A stretch of DNA of 64,000 nt from Antitrichia curtipendula (taxonomy: Eukaryota > Streptophyta > Bryopsida > Hypnales > Leucodontaceae). How positions within the stretch are numbered: position 1 is the stretch's first letter; every line of letters begins with the position of its first letter. The stretch lies in NCBI GenBank assembly GCA_951230915.1, contig OX579636.1, forward strand, positions 44,643,912 to 44,707,911. The letters are read 5' to 3'. Below the pieces are notes generated by a model, which ran no database searches, was not told the DNA's origin, and worked only from the letters and a program-made list of their open reading frames with translations. Below are positions 24,013 to 37,700 of the stretch, one piece after another. Made by a program: the position numbers and the translations under genes.

Positions 24013-26304
24013 ATATATGTTATATTTGTATATATATGATCATATGTTTGTTTATTAGAAACAAACATATACATGAATAATTCAATACTTCAGTATGTAT
24101 ACAGTATTCGAAGACAAATAAAAGAATTCAACTTGAAACCAAACACTTTAAGTAAACAAGTTTAAATTAAAATATGTTGTGCTTTAAAACTTGACACATT
24201 TATTTACGTAAATGTAAATGTCATTAAGATACATTATAAATACAAATAATAAAAAGTATTGGTACATTGTACAATCCTAATTAGTTTATATGTTTTTTAT
24301 ATAGATTATGTGCATTAAGTAAGTAGAAGTCAAAGTTCATGCTTTCTTGTTGAAATAGAATTTTTACTCCTCATCTTCTATAAAAGTCTTGATGCTACAC
24401 TTTTTGCCAACTTGTAAGCATTAAAAAAAATTTCAAGCCTCAAGAGGGCTGAATCAGATCGGCTATTTTAAAATACTTTTAAAATATTTTTTTGAAAAAA
24501 TATCTTTTTATTTTTCTATATTTGCATTGCGGGAGGGTCAAAAATGAAAAATTAGCAACCCTCTGCATTGTTTAGATTTTTCCTAATGAGATTTTATACT
24601 AATCATGATTTCTATCTACATTATTGTTAAGAAGTATAATCTAAACAAATTTTAATCATCTTTTAATTATCATATATTTTAAAAAATAAATTGAGAATGC
24701 AATCTACAACTCCAATAAGTATACATATACAATACACCTTGATTATTGATTGAAACTTAATTTTTGGTAATTAATAAACTTTTTCATTTGTTTTAATCAA
24801 CGACCACATAATGCATATTAATTATGTAGAAAACATTTATTTTGAATTGAACTTAAAAATGTATCATAATAGCACATTTGAACTCTTTAATCCTCAAATA
24901 TTGAACCGTGTAGTCAAATTTTATTTGGGTGTTAATTCTTTAAGAATCAATTCAATTGTGCAAGAAGCATGAAGGTCCATATAAAATCTAAAAGTCACAA
25001 TAAAATAAATGTTTTCATAGATTGAAAGATTACAGTTGTTATCTTTTTATAGTTGAGTTTAGTTGCTCTCCATGCTAATAATGTAGATGAATTTGAAATT
25101 TGAAAATTTTGAAACCAATATATTTATAAACTAGCATGTAATTAAAATTCTTTAATGATTAAGTTATTATTTTTTAATTTATAATTTTTATATTCATAAA
25201 ATTGAAAAAATTTAGTTTGTAAATTATTAAATTTTTTATTTAATAAATTTGTAGTCTATAAATATGTAATTTTAATTTATTTATTTTGAAATTAAATAAC
25301 ATATACATCTAAAATTCTAATATTTTATCAAACTTCTAGTAATAGAAATAATTTATGAAGAATTTGTCAATTCAACTAGTTACGATGCTATCTAAAAGAT
25401 TTTGTATTTAAATGCCTAAGAGCTAAAGAGTTATACTTAGAAGTGACTTCAACCTTTTTTAGAGATACAATCTTAGAGAACAAATATATTCTTTACTTAG
25501 GTGTTCAAATTTTGACATGTAGACATTGTCAAATTAAATTTGTACATAACATGATATATTTTGAAGATATACTATACTATAAATTGAAAGATTGAGTGTC
25601 ATGAAAGGGTTTAATATATTAAGTAATTATATATAAAATTACTTGAATAAATATTTGAATACACCACAATTTCTTTTATTAAATTTTTGAAACCCTTAAA
25701 GGACTAGAGAACAATTTAGGACGTACATGTTCTATTGCCTTCAAATTTAGGAAAATTTGCATGATTTGCATGCTTTTCTATAGTTCATAATTATCATGAT
25801 CTACAAGAAAGGCTTTGTTTTACATCATCTCAATATGTAGTGCAAAAATTTTAGCTATGAAAATTATTTTACATCATCTCAATATGTAGTGCAATATATT
25901 TTTATTTCACTGTCAAAGTGGGCAACTAAAATTATTTTTATATTTAAATTTAATTTATTATATTTGATTGGATTAAATAATTTAGATAACTTTGAGCCAT
26001 TCCATTCGGACTAATGAACTGAGCATTATGAGGATTTGGACTAGATTTTACTAAAAATTGATGTATGATTTCAGATTTTCAAAACGAGAGTGCTATTTTG
26101 TAAGCCTAAGAGCCTATGAGTCTTAAATTTGTAAGATGTTTAGTGTGTTGTTTGTATTTTAGACCTATGACCACAATTTAGGAATTTAGGATCTTTGGAA
26201 TTAGTGAACTAAAAATAAAATATCAATTGGCCTAAAATAGGGTTGGAACTTCAAATGTTTTCCAAGCACCTTGTCAATACACTTTGTCTATTTTTTAATT
26301 GATT
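24013..26304. other. AT-rich noncoding DNA
   Basis: Nothing coding recognised. A short word, TTTACATCATCTCAATATGTAGTGCAA in part, repeats near 25819 and 25869. Confidence 0.55.
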
Positions 26305-28085
26305 TTCTTCTCAATTGTGACTCCATCACTTCTAGAGAATGAAAGATCCCTCTTGGCACCGAGAAGCCCCTGGAAGAGTTTAGAAATTAACCCCTAAAGG
26401 ACCAAACACTGTTTTTTGACAACATAGTGATTTTGGGCAACTCACTACGATCGGAATTTTTTTTTTCCTTCAAAATTTCACTCAAGATGGGTCTAAGGAT
26501 TAGCTTTGAGGCCCAACAATTTTCATAACTTTTGACTATGTGGTTAAAAAGTTATTGCATGATATGTCATTTTCATTGATCGACAGGCAGCCTAAGCAGT
26601 TGAAAAAACTTATTTAAAAATCACTTTTAAAAAATAAAAAAAAATGAAAATGGTTCTTTAGATTTATATATACGTTGGAAGCTTTGAACCATTACATTTT
26701 GATTAATGAGATGAAAGTTATGAAGAGTTTTAGTTTGAGGGTAGTTATGGAATCTCCACTCTAAGATAAACTTTGAAGTTCTATATTTAACTCAATTTTC
26801 AATATTTTTGAAAAAAAATAAAAACATTGGATGTGGATTTTTTATTTCAATGTTACAACCAATGGAATTGTCATTTTTCTATTCTATATTTAAATTCTTA
26901 ACAATTTAGTGTTTTGAACATTCTCTACCTCTTTCAACTTACTATTTGTTTCTTATATGTTTAACAATTCCAAATGATCTGAAAATTTTCAAGCATGTAG
27001 ACAACTTGCCTTGAAGAATGAATCCAAAGAGTAACCACCATTTTGGACATTTTTTCATACAAATGTGACCTTGTGAAGTGCAGCTGCCCGGATTTTTGCA
27101 GGGACAAAAAAAGGATTTTTGTCAATTCAAACGCTATTATCTTGCAATCCACATGGTGTAAATTTCTGAAATTTTTTCCACAACTTCTCAAACTAGTTTA
27201 CTACAAGATCCTGCAGTTACATTTTTCCAAAAATATTTATGTTCTAAAATTTGGTACTTGTATTAGAAGTAGCAGTTTTGGAGCAGTTTTGGTGAAAACA
27301 TGGTCTCTGACCTTTAGGGGTTAAGACTCTAAGAAAAATTCAATTTTTTTTTAATTTTTTTTTTGCAACTTCATCACCCTAGAAAAGTCCTTTCAAGGGT
27401 CTGAGGTTTGGAGCTCTCAAATTTTATTTTTAAATTTTTTAATAATATATATTTATTTTTTGTCAAAAGTCCATTACCTTGAGAAACCCCTAAGTATCGG
27501 AGTCTCAGTATCAAGAGCCCTCTTGCAAGGGTTGGGATTTAAGACTCTAAAAAAAAAAATTCAATTTTTTTTAATTCAATTTTGTTAATGCAAATCCCTT
27601 ACTTCAAGAGGTTCTTTAGGGATTCTAGCATTTGAGATTCTTAAAAAAAAATCCAAGTTTTTTTTAAGAATTTTTTTTTTGTCCACAATTCTATCACCTC
27701 CAAGAACTCTTTTAGTATTGAGAAGCCCTTTCGGGGTGCGGAGGGACTCTCCAAACTTCTTTTTATTTTTTTATTTTTATTTTTCTACAACTCCGTCATC
27801 TCAAAAAGAAATTGTTGGTACCAATAGGTCCCTTGGAGTTTGGGATTAGGATTCTTAAAAAAAAATTCAACTTTTTTTTTGGCCTGAATGAAGAGACTCC
27901 TTGTGGGATCTAGGATTTAAGACTCCTTGTGGGATCTAGGATTTAAGACTCCAAAACTCTTTTTTCCATTTTTTGGGGTGTGAGTATATATCGCAACCCC
28001 ATCACCTCCAAAAAAACTTTTGGGCACCAAGATGCTCCTTTGGGGTTTGGAGAGTTGGACACTCTAGAAATTTGCATGCACGCAA
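26305..28085. repeat. Diverged tandem array, units of about 100-130 bp, interrupted by a transposon
   Basis: About eight degenerate units follow a common plan: CATCACCT, then a stretch like AAGAACTCTTTT, GAGAAGCCCCTTTGGGG-like words, GGATTTAAGACTCTAA, and a long A/T tract. Unit starts lie near 26320, 27368, 27465, 27590, 27685, 27788, 27880 and 28000. The first unit is split by the TTAA-type element at 26387-27324. No coding potential. It reads as an old satellite or minisatellite. Confidence 0.7.
26387..27324. mobile_element. TTAA-flanked element, family A copy 1, 930 bp
   Basis: TTAA (26387-26390), CCCCTAAAGGACC at the left end, GACCTTTAGGGG at the right end (to 27320), TTAA (27321-27324). 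The 10-12 bp inverted repeats are nearly perfect. It is inverted relative to the copy at 45719-46661 and similar along its length. The flanks join to form one unit of the surrounding tandem array, and neighbouring units carry the uninterrupted site with a single TTAA. No transposase frame; the ORFs inside are chance frames. Confidence 0.9.
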
Positions 28086-28864
28086 GTGGTGCCTATTGCA
28101 TAAGCCCTCAATCAACTATTCAAAATATCTATTTTCCTTGAAATCCCTCCACAAGCTTAAGCTTGAATAAATATTTTTGTGAGAAGAAAAAAATTGGGGC
28201 TCAAGGTAGGTTAAAACTACCATCCTCCGTGTGAAAGAGCACATATTTTGATACAAGATCATGTAAGGTCTTATATACTTGTTGCTACATAAAGTGCCTT
28301 GATTTCTTGTTCACTTGTTGGAATTAGTAGATATATTGAAGTCGTTTGAACCTTTACATAAATTTTGAGGCTTAATTTCATTTATATATATTCAACAATG
28401 ATTTTTCATTACTAAAATGACTCATTCAAGTAAAACGTCTCATTATTTCATGATAGTAGGACTACAAAACAATAGATAAACAACACACCAAGTTTGCATT
28501 TGAAAACTAGCTACAATAGTTTCTTGTGCAGAATATGAAGTAGGTGATCAAGGTGCTGACTATTAAAAGGTGCCACTATTCATGCATCACTTTCTCTTGC
28601 TTCAAGGTTCCAAATGTGTCATTTTTTAGAAAGTCTAGTAATCAATTGGAGGAGCCTAGAGTATGTTGCCTCTAAAAATTTATAATATATTCTCTTATCT
28701 AAGCAACAAAAAAAAAAATCAGTATTCTCCTTGCAATATCTTTCACTACAATTTAATAATTTTGTTGAAACTTTTTTAGTTTATTTGGCAGCATGGAAGA
28801 CGCTAAAAACACTTGTATGAAATACTTACTTATAAAGATGCTTTAATAAACTTATATTGACGCT
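28086..28864. other. AT-rich intergenic DNA
   Basis: No gene recognised. Composition begins to shift towards higher GC at about 28890. Confidence 0.55.
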
Positions 28865-30822
28865 TTAAGGAGCTACTACCCTAGTAAAGGAGGAATGAAT
28901 CAAAGGGGGTGCATCTGGCATCCATTGCCATGCGAAGCCACCTTCGCAAGAAACTCCCTTCGGCACCATTATTCTTCTTACCGGTATTACCAGCGAAGAT
29001 TTCCATTGACGTCGCACTCCAAACCCTACCTCCCATCGCCACAGCTTGCGACCGCCCAAGCCAATTGTGAGTATCTCCATCTTTTGCACATCTGTGGTAG
29101 TATCTCCGCTACTCACCGCTGCGCTCCCCGTTCTTTTGATGGGCTGAACTGCTGGTACGGGACTGAATTGTTGTTTTTTCCTGAAGGTTTTGTATGTTTG
29201 TTGCAGAGTTGAGTCTGGGAGAGATTTTTGATGCTTGGTTGTGGTCGTTGGTTTTGAATTGAGCGTTTTGATTGTCTCTTTTTACGAGAATAATGAAAGG
29301 ATATAATGTGTTCATTAGATTCTTCTTAGAGCCTCAGACAGAACAAATGTTTCATATATAGGTGGTCAGTTTGCTCCTGTTGAGAGAAAAATTGTCGACG
29401 CTTTCGCAATTTTCTCTTTTTTCATGAGAAAGCGGAATTAGGAGTCGGGTTTAGAGTTTCGTTAGCGTGTTTGGACTCGAATCCAGTGCCTGCGAGCTTG
29501 GCTGACGAAGAGAACGGAAATTTTTGGATTTTATGGAAAGAATTCTGGTCTTTTTCCAGGGATTTAGTAGTGCTTCTGCCTGTGTTTGTGGAATTTTTTG
29601 GTGATCAGAAAATCTCGTTGTTGTTAGCATACAGAGGAGATCATCAAATTTTGGTTATGTTCTTGGCTTTACAGACACGTCGAAGGCCGACTTGCTTTTG
29701 CAAATTAGTGTAGTCAACTAAGTCTATGGTATGTCTGCACAAATCTCTTTGAATGAGGGTTGGCGCTTTTCAGTGTGTTCACTGGAAGGCTGAAGTGTTT
29801 AAAATAGTTGATGAATATTTCAGCGAATCCTTGTTGACCAATTCGTTTCTGTTTCGAGTTCGTCACTCTCTAAAATTTGTCCGTGCTGTGGAATATACTT
29901 CTGATAAGGCATGGGCTTGTAAAATCGAATAATCGGACTGACCAATGGTCGGAGGTTCTGTCCATTCGATGGGCCTAACTCCGCAGATGACCATTTGAGC
30001 AGGACCTGCGATTAGGGCTTGAGTTATATTGTGCTGGAAGGGTTCCGATTAACTTGTCTCCATCAAAATAAGAGATTGTGTCACCATTCATGTAGGAGTT
30101 TGGGTGGGAAATTTTACAGGAGTTCCTTTTCATACTTAATTTGTGGACAGTTTCCCTTCTAATTTTTATCGGTAGTAGGCGTGCAGACTCCCCATGAAGT
30201 GTAGGTGTTTATGATTGTAGCTACAAAACTGCAAAAAAGAAAAAAGATTAGTAGCGAGTTCCTCAAATCTGTAGCTGTTCTGTGTTGGATCTTTTGAGGT
30301 ATGACTTGGAAAATGGTTTTGAGTTTGGTCTTTGTTAACGATTGATATCTATAGCTCGATTGGATTTGAATTTTTCGCGTTAGTGGCCCCGTAACGCCGA
30401 CCAATTATGTCAATTTAGCAGCGCATTCCAATTTTGATAACTGTTGACTTTCTGGAATAACTTCTTCTTTGACCCCTGTGCTTCCATTGGAAATTTTATT
30501 TTAATATATTGGTATGTATCTCTACCTCTATGATTTTGTTTGCGATTTTTAACGGGTTTTTTTGACGATGTCTTCGAATTTTCCGGTAGTGGACGTTAGG
30601 CATCTTCGGTATTTTGACAATGCTATTTCCTTGGTGTGAACTTATTTTCGATGAACATGTTTTGGTGTTGGCTTTGGAGCCCTAATATGTAAGAGTCCTG
30701 ATCCCTGTGGTTTACTTCCAGCAGGGTTCGAAGGTGGATCCAAAGGACAAAGATAAATCTCATGGGGCTTGATTAAGCTTTTTTGAAGACAAATTTGTGT
30801 GATCCTAGGTCAAAGGACAAAA
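28865..30822 (+). promoter_or_regulatory. Upstream and probable leader region of the Frizzled-like gene
   Basis: Richer in G and C than the DNA to its left, like the gene it precedes, and without a credible protein-coding frame. Several pyrimidine-rich tracts and GT/AG words would allow a spliced 5' leader. No TATA box or start site can be fixed by eye. The region probably contains promoter, 5' UTR and one or more leader introns. Confidence 0.4.
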
Positions 30823-33165
30823 ATGGGGCTCCAGTATAGGATATGGGTGACTGTTACCTTGATGTTGTCCTGCAGTGTGTTAACTACTGCAAAATTCAAT
30901 CCTCGTGTGCCTCATTTACTTGATGCGGGTGAGCTTCCTACCTCCTTTGCCAATTTTAAGTTTGTTATTTGCATAAGTTGCTATTTCTGGAATCTCACTG
31001 CGTTCAACCAGGATCGTTTAGGCATTATTGATGTCTGTACTAGGAATCTCTCAGTTAGCTTCATTTTGAAGTCAGGTTTTTGTTTTGCCTTTTTTTTTCA
31101 GAATTGTAACTGTAGTTCCTGTTTTCTCTTCTTCGATTTTCTTAGCTGCAGTCAACGTTTTTCAGCATTTGTGATAACTGACTCTGGGAGAGCATCTAAA
31201 TTAAACTTATTTATTTCAGACACATGCTTATGTTGGGGTGTCATTTTCTATTGTGCAGAATGGAAGAACATGAATGATATTGGAAAATTGCTGGCTCAGG
31301 CTGTTCATCTCCCTTTGCATTCACAGAAAATGCTATTGAAAGAGATTGGAAACGTTTATGCAAAGACGGGTGAAGATCGCTGTAATCTCTTTGCGGGTTC
31401 GGCATCTTGCCAACCTATTCCCAAAGACTCTGACTATGCAAGAGTTTGTCATAACTCCAATGAGAATGTGGATTGCGCATTTAAGATGACAGCACTTGAA
31501 CACATCTCAAGGGATCCCGAAAAACACTTCAAAGAGAAACTCGAAGAAGAAGGTAATGTATGTATACAAATAGGCGTGGAAAGACAGTTAAGTAGCTGAG
31601 TTCCCGACTTATGTGTGGGCAGTCAGTGGAATTTGCTGTCCTACCATTTGATTTAAGACTATTCCTTTTCTTCTTTTCATAGTGTTGGGGTAGTCTATAG
31701 GAACGTCAGTACCGTTTATCAACTATCTGTTCTATTGTGAATTATTTCTGATGGTGTGAAGGCATTTTTTGACCAGGATTTACTGAATGTCATGATTGCT
31801 ACAAGAATATGCACCATTTCTGGTGTGGCCAGGTAGTACCAGCATGTGGCACGTTTGACAAGGTCATTGATGAGATTCTGGTGAGTTTTCCCTCCTTTGT
31901 TGTTATTTTTGCTCATCTGTTCCAGTAGCAGTTCCTAAGCTATCACGTAGCTACAGAATCGTGATTTTCTTAAACCTTTCTCTGATTTTCTAGCATGCGT
32001 TCTTCTTTCTTTGTCTTCTTTGTTACACTTTATTCTTATTGCATTTTCAATCACCTGCTTTGGGGTAAGGATTGCATTAAAGGAAGATCAGTTTCAGAAA
32101 TTAGTCCTGTTGGTCTGTAACATTGGTCTGTCTGCAGCCCATGTTGACATCTGTTGCCGAGAAGAAAGAGAAACCCTCGGTTGCACTTCAACAGGCAGTG
32201 CCACGCATCTTGCAATCTGCGAGTTTAGGTCTTCCTTGCAAGCAGATGTGCGATGCTATAACAACTACTTGTGGGTGTGGCCGAGCTCCCACTTTTGGTG
32301 AAGTATGTCCAGGCTTTCTTATCTCTCTTTTATCTGGATTTTAATTTTCTAGATTATGGAGGTTGAACTTCTATGACATAGTTTGAGCGCATATCAGTGA
32401 TTGAAGTGAGATTAATTTACTGCAATTTAATGTTTCTTGATAAAGCATCATCACTTTCACTGAGACCCGCACTTAAGAGGGTGCACACCGTGGATGTGGT
32501 TTAGCATACTAAGATATCCTTGAATTTGCAGGTCATGGCGTCAATTCAAAGCGGCAAGCATCGGGACATGTATAGTACAAACATGTCCTTGTCAACAGCC
32601 AAGGACATTTTTAAACATGTTTGGAATAGGCCTGTCTGCGAGCTGTTTTCAGGCAAAGACACCCCAGGATTCTCCGGAGAATGCCATGTACCAGAATCTT
32701 TGAAACAATGCTCCTGGTGCGAAGGCAAAGCTGCACGACCTGAGTTTGTCCACGAGCAAATAGTTGCTCAAATGGCTCAAAGTATTTCCGGTCTGATGCA
32801 AGTAAGTTGCCCTTCGCTTGTCAAATAAACCTCTTCTTGCAAAGGAGTCGAAGAACAGAACTGTGACCACTTATAAATGCAGCTGTGAGTTGACGTTACT
32901 TTGCCTCTCGCAGGGTGGTTTGGAAGAGATTTTGTTCGCTACAGGCGGTGAGAAGGGGAAGGGCGGTTCAGGCTGGAGTTGGACACATGGAGACCATGGT
33001 CACAAGAAGAGTGGAGGTCACTCTGGCGTCTGGGCAGTTTTCATCATCTTCGTGTTCGTTGCCGCCGGTGCTTTTGTTGCAGCACTCAAGATTCAACGCA
33101 GTCGGCACAATTCATCGCAGTATGTGGACCTCAACAGCATGGGTTACACACCACCAATTTTGTAA
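30823..33165 (+). CDS. Secreted/type I membrane protein with Frizzled-like cysteine-rich domain (396 aa)
   Basis: Exons: 30823-30928, 31259-31552, 31777-31880, 32138-32302, 32532-32801, 32914-33165; all borders are GT/AG and all phases agree. The ATG at 30823 opens a signal peptide (basic start, hydrophobic VTVTLMLSCSVLTTA). Residues about 70-290 are Cys-rich. The core, C141-x8-C150-x6-C157 and then LPC202-x3-C206-x6-C213, matches the spacing of the second half of a Frizzled (FZ) domain. A Gly/His-rich linker (328-350), one membrane span (about 351-371, AVFIIFVFVAAGAFVAAL) and a short cytoplasmic tail ending YVDLNSMGYTPPIL follow. I do not recognise a named plant family. Frizzled-like folds also occur in folate- and sterol-binding proteins, so ligand and role are open. 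It converges on the CYP74 gene. Confidence 0.87.
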
Positions 33166-34761
33166 AGAATGCTTTGACTCTTGTTCCTTCAGTCTCGTTC
33201 CCTTTTGGTGTAAGGACTTATTTTGTTTTTCCGGGTCTTTGCAAGTAGGCTTTATCCAATTTTTCTGAAAGATAGCTTTGTTGTCGAATTTGTTGACGGG
33301 GTCAAGAGCAAGCACATGCACTGTTGCTCATCCCATTATACAAGTGTGTAAGTATATATAACGTATAAACGCCTTTTGACCATCGCAGTATCTTATTTTC
33401 ACAACCATGCACAATTTTGACACTCGTATGTTTTGCCAGCCGTCGGATGGAAGTCTGTAGACGTGACTGCAAAAATCAATGTATGCCACATATTTTTAGT
33501 TCTTAGTTCCTTGTTCTTAGTTCTACCATTCCTCTCTACTATTTTTCCAAACATTCTTATGTGAATGCCGAAATATTCACACATGAAGGTCAGGTGGAGA
33601 TTCACTTTTAGGCAGAGATCTTTGGGTTTGATAGACACACCCAAGACTGCCACTTCTTTTATTGTGGACAGTTTCTATTATTAGATTGATGAAATTTGTA
33701 TATTTTGTCATCGGCAAGTGATAGGAGATTTCAATGATCACAAGGCATCATTTGGATATTGTATGAAAAAGTTTTTTTGGTAAATGTCTAAAAAATTTTC
33801 TTCAAGAATAGGTGCATATTTATTAAGGAGATGTGCACAATGTGAGCATTTCAAAAAATGGTGTTGTAAGGTGACGTCATTTATCAACCATTTTTTGACT
33901 TTAGCATCCTTCTCCATTGGATTTAAGGCATAGGGGATTAGAAATAACATTCCTAACATATACAATACTCTAAATTGTTTATTTTCATCAAAGACATTGC
34001 ATCACTATGTTGAACAAAGCAACAATGTTTTTTTTAGTCAATTTGATGCCCAATTGCCTCGAAAAAATGAGCAGCTTGAAGCCTACAAAAAGAAAAGTGG
34101 ATAAATGTGTTTTTTAAATGACAAATTGTAATCATTGCCTTGAACACCACTACCATAATGTTCCAAAAACCTCATTTCACCTCATTTCATCTCCCATGCA
34201 GAGCTAGCAAATACAAAAATTGCATACTAAAAATTGTCCACCTTCAATTTCAGCCCCCCTAAAAATGAAGGACCCAGAAGACTCAGAACCTTGTCGAAAG
34301 GAAGGCCCACATAACCATTGATCCAAAAACCAAAAAAAAACCATTGCAAGGCAGTGTTTTACATTCTTGTAACACATATTTTAAAAAATGATTACACTCC
34401 AAATAAATAACAACTTAAGAATGTCACATATGCAAAGTTCTGAATTGTCTGTTTTCATCATATATAACTCACATCGCTCTGCAATGTTGAATCTCTGTCG
34501 CTTTGCCTAGAGGAAAAATGTTGGGCAAGGCGTTAACATCCTTGTTCTACCCTTTCGAGTCCGGCACGCAACAAGATCAACTACCGCACCGGAAACTCTT
34601 CCGATCGATCCTATAACCCTCACGAAGGCGAGGTTCCACACGAAATCACCCGCAGGCACACAATCGTTCCTGTGACGGATCCGCATACCTGTGGGAAATT
34701 GATTACACTTGCTGCTTTGCAAGCAAGATCGAGGAGATGAGCTTTCAATTCCTCCGACTAG
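33166..34761. other. Convergent intergenic region
   Basis: Lies between the 3' ends of the plus-strand Frizzled-like gene and the minus-strand CYP74 gene, so it should hold both 3' UTRs and terminators. AT-rich from about 33660 to 34450. No gene or clear repeat recognised. The GC-richer 34500-34760 stretch is probably CYP74 3' UTR. Confidence 0.55.
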
Positions 34762-37700
34762 CTATAGATCAGCGCGGCGTTGCAGCGAAGTGAAGGTCAT
34801 CGCCATCCCGTCGCCTTCAGTCGTGAAAGAGTCGTACCGCATGAAAATCTCCGCCAGAAACAATCTCCCGGTGAGTGGCACAATATCCTTGGCCGCACAT
34901 TGCTTGGTATTCACAGAAGACTCGTCCGTCTGGCGCCCGTTTGACCAAACCAGGTGGCGCAGCAGCTTCTCTCCCTCAGTGCCCATGAACCTCGTCGCCA
35001 CGAATTTGTTCGGTTCGGATTTGAACACCTGAGGGAATATTGGAAAAGCTCAGAATTAAATGGCGACAATGCTTTGAAAACCCTAATCTAGACACATCAA
35101 ACGCCACGCATTTCCTCGGGTCGGATTTGAAAAACCTGAGGAAGCATTGGAAAGGGAGGGAGAACTGGCGAAATTTGATTTTTGAAATTTAGGGTACCTT
35201 GGGGTCGCGGGAAACGAAGTAGTTCACCCCGCCCAAAAGCTCCCCCTTCTTGATCTGGAACCTTGCGTCGTGCGACTCCACCTCGAAGTCCTTCCTCGCG
35301 CGGGCGTACTGGAACCGGACGGGCGGTTCGAAGCGGAGACATTCGAAGACGGTGGAAGCCACCAGCGGCATGTCGTTCATTACCGTCTTCATGGTGATCT
35401 TGCCGCCGTTTGCTTCAACTGCAGCTCGCACTTCCGCTCGAATCTCCGCTTGCAACTTCGCTGTCAATGGACGACATGGGTTTCTTTAAAAGAGGCTCGT
35501 GTTTTGAATTCCATTACAAGGAAATGTACGAATGAAACTAATGAAGATGTGAGAGATGGTGTGACTAGCTTGGGTGTGCTGTGGCCTGTAGCAGGTGCAT
35601 GTCACTGTAGAGGAAGTGATATGGACCCGCTGCAAGCCATAGCGCAATACTGTAGAGTAAGCCCTGTTAAAAACAACATTAAAATATAAAATCGAGGGTT
35701 TTTTCACCCACTGAGGTTGACGCAGCATATCAATTTTTGAAGTTTCCGTTCAAAATCGTGGTAGCATGGGTTTGCACTATTGATGCGAAGCGAATGAGAT
35801 TGTATCACATACACCCCAAGAAAAGGTAGAGGTGACTATCTCGTAGTCTTGAAGAAGTTTCTCTTGTTTTAAATTATACTAGTGCATTTAAAAAAATTCA
35901 CGAGCACCGGAGAGACGTACTGACCCGGAGTAGCCGGAAAATATCATATGAACGTTGGAATGTCAGAACTACATTCAACCAGATGATGTTTCATTGCAAC
36001 GACATACCACAGGAATATCGTTTCAGCGTCACATTGGGAGGAAATGAAACCACACAACTATTGAATGACGCCTTTGTTTCTGTCGTGAACGTCGCTTTGC
36101 AAGCATTACTGAGTTAGAGCAAGCAGGAGTGGTGAAAAAGACAGGCAGAGTGATGGAGAGAGAGAGAGAGCTTACGAATTTTGCCGACTTCGCGGAGGAT
36201 GCAAGGGAGAAAGAGGCAGTATCCCCCATGCGCATTCAATATCAGGAAGAAGATCAAGTTATGCACGGCCTCTACTTTACTCAGTCCATGCCTCGTCGCG
36301 ATCTCCAGCGTCTCATCCGCGTAGTTCTGCAGAAACTTCACCATCTGATTGTAACCCCCTTCCGTGAGCTTGGCAGGAATGGGCGCAACGTGCAACAGTT
36401 CCTCCACGAACACCGGTAGCACCTTCGTATTGATCACGGGCATCAGCTGCGTCCCCGCCCACTTCTTCAGATTCTCAGCGGTGGGCTTCTCCGCCCCCGG
36501 GATCTTGGGGTCGTCCAAATCCGCGCTCGTCATGACGTTGATCATAAACCGGAACATAAACTCCGGCAACGCGGGAAAGACGAGCGCGGGCTGCTTCTGC
36601 GAGAGTTTCTGGTCCCATTCCAGAATGGCGCTGGCAATGGTGGTGTGAAACTCGCTGGCCCAGTTGGGGGAAGCCAGCTTCAGAAGCTCGAAGCAGTAGG
36701 CTTTCAGCTGCTCGTGCTTCTTGTCGCTGGTGTCGAGATAGGAGCACATCTCCAAACCGCCGGTGTAGGACGTGCTCGGCATGAACGTCCCCGCAAAGGT
36801 TCTGTACTTATCCACCTGCCATAGCCCACTTCAGTGCATCAATGTCTTGGGATACAGCCCTCCTTGATTGGAGACTTTCCATGCTCGGCACCACCACCAG
36901 ATTGCTGGAGGAACATGGGAGTACAATTCTGCTCTGCTACTCCACCAGTTTCCAACAGAGAGGGTAACTGGAAACATGAGTCCCTCTAATTTCCAATTAC
37001 CCTCTAACAGGTTGTACTTGTCAACCTACCATAGCTCACTTCGTTACAATTAATGTCTGCGATCCACCTCATTTGGTAACCCAAATGTTGGTTAGGGTGA
37101 CTGTCCATGCTCTGCTACACCACTAAATTCTTAGTACTTGGTAGCTTGGTTCCTCCCCCACATTGCTAGCAGTCTGGTGGAGCATGTGTGTACTACACAA
37201 GAAACATTTTCAATGTTCCCTGTAAGCACTATAACAAAAATCCCCTCCGAGAATTTAGTTTTTTGGCCTTTTTTCAAGTACACAGGGAATGTAGCTCTCA
37301 CAGGGAAATGTGAGACAGGGAATTTTGTGCATTTTTCAGGGGGAAATTTGTGCATTTTTAAGTGATGTCCCCACCTCCAAATCTTTTGAATTTGTGAAAT
37401 TTGATATTTCAAAATGTAGATTTATGCCTCCAAAATCTAAGCTTAACGTAGATTTTAGCTTGCATAATCAATGCAGTTTATAGATTCTGAAAGCTGAAAT
37501 CTGATGGAAATGTAGATATTGAATTTCTAATCTTATTGATTTGAACATTTCAAAATTTGTACATTCCAGATTTGCACATTCCAGATTTGCACATTTCAAA
37601 ATTTCTTAGATTGTACAAACTCTAGAGAAAAGTTAGATTATTGCGAAATCAATGAATTTCATTGCTTTGGAGATTACATGACAATTTACAAATCTTATGT

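Noticed and set aside
27043..27324. 93-codon frame within the TTAA element
   Set aside because: It is not conserved as an open frame in the parallel copies at 45719 and 13888, so it is not a transposase remnant.
30799..30822. Upstream GTG start for the Frizzled-like protein
   Set aside because: The ATG at 30823 gives a well-formed signal peptide; the longer frame relies on a non-AUG start and adds charged residues before it.
36129..36648. Plus-strand frames of 94-96 codons
   Set aside because: Shadows of CYP74 exon 3 on the minus strand.
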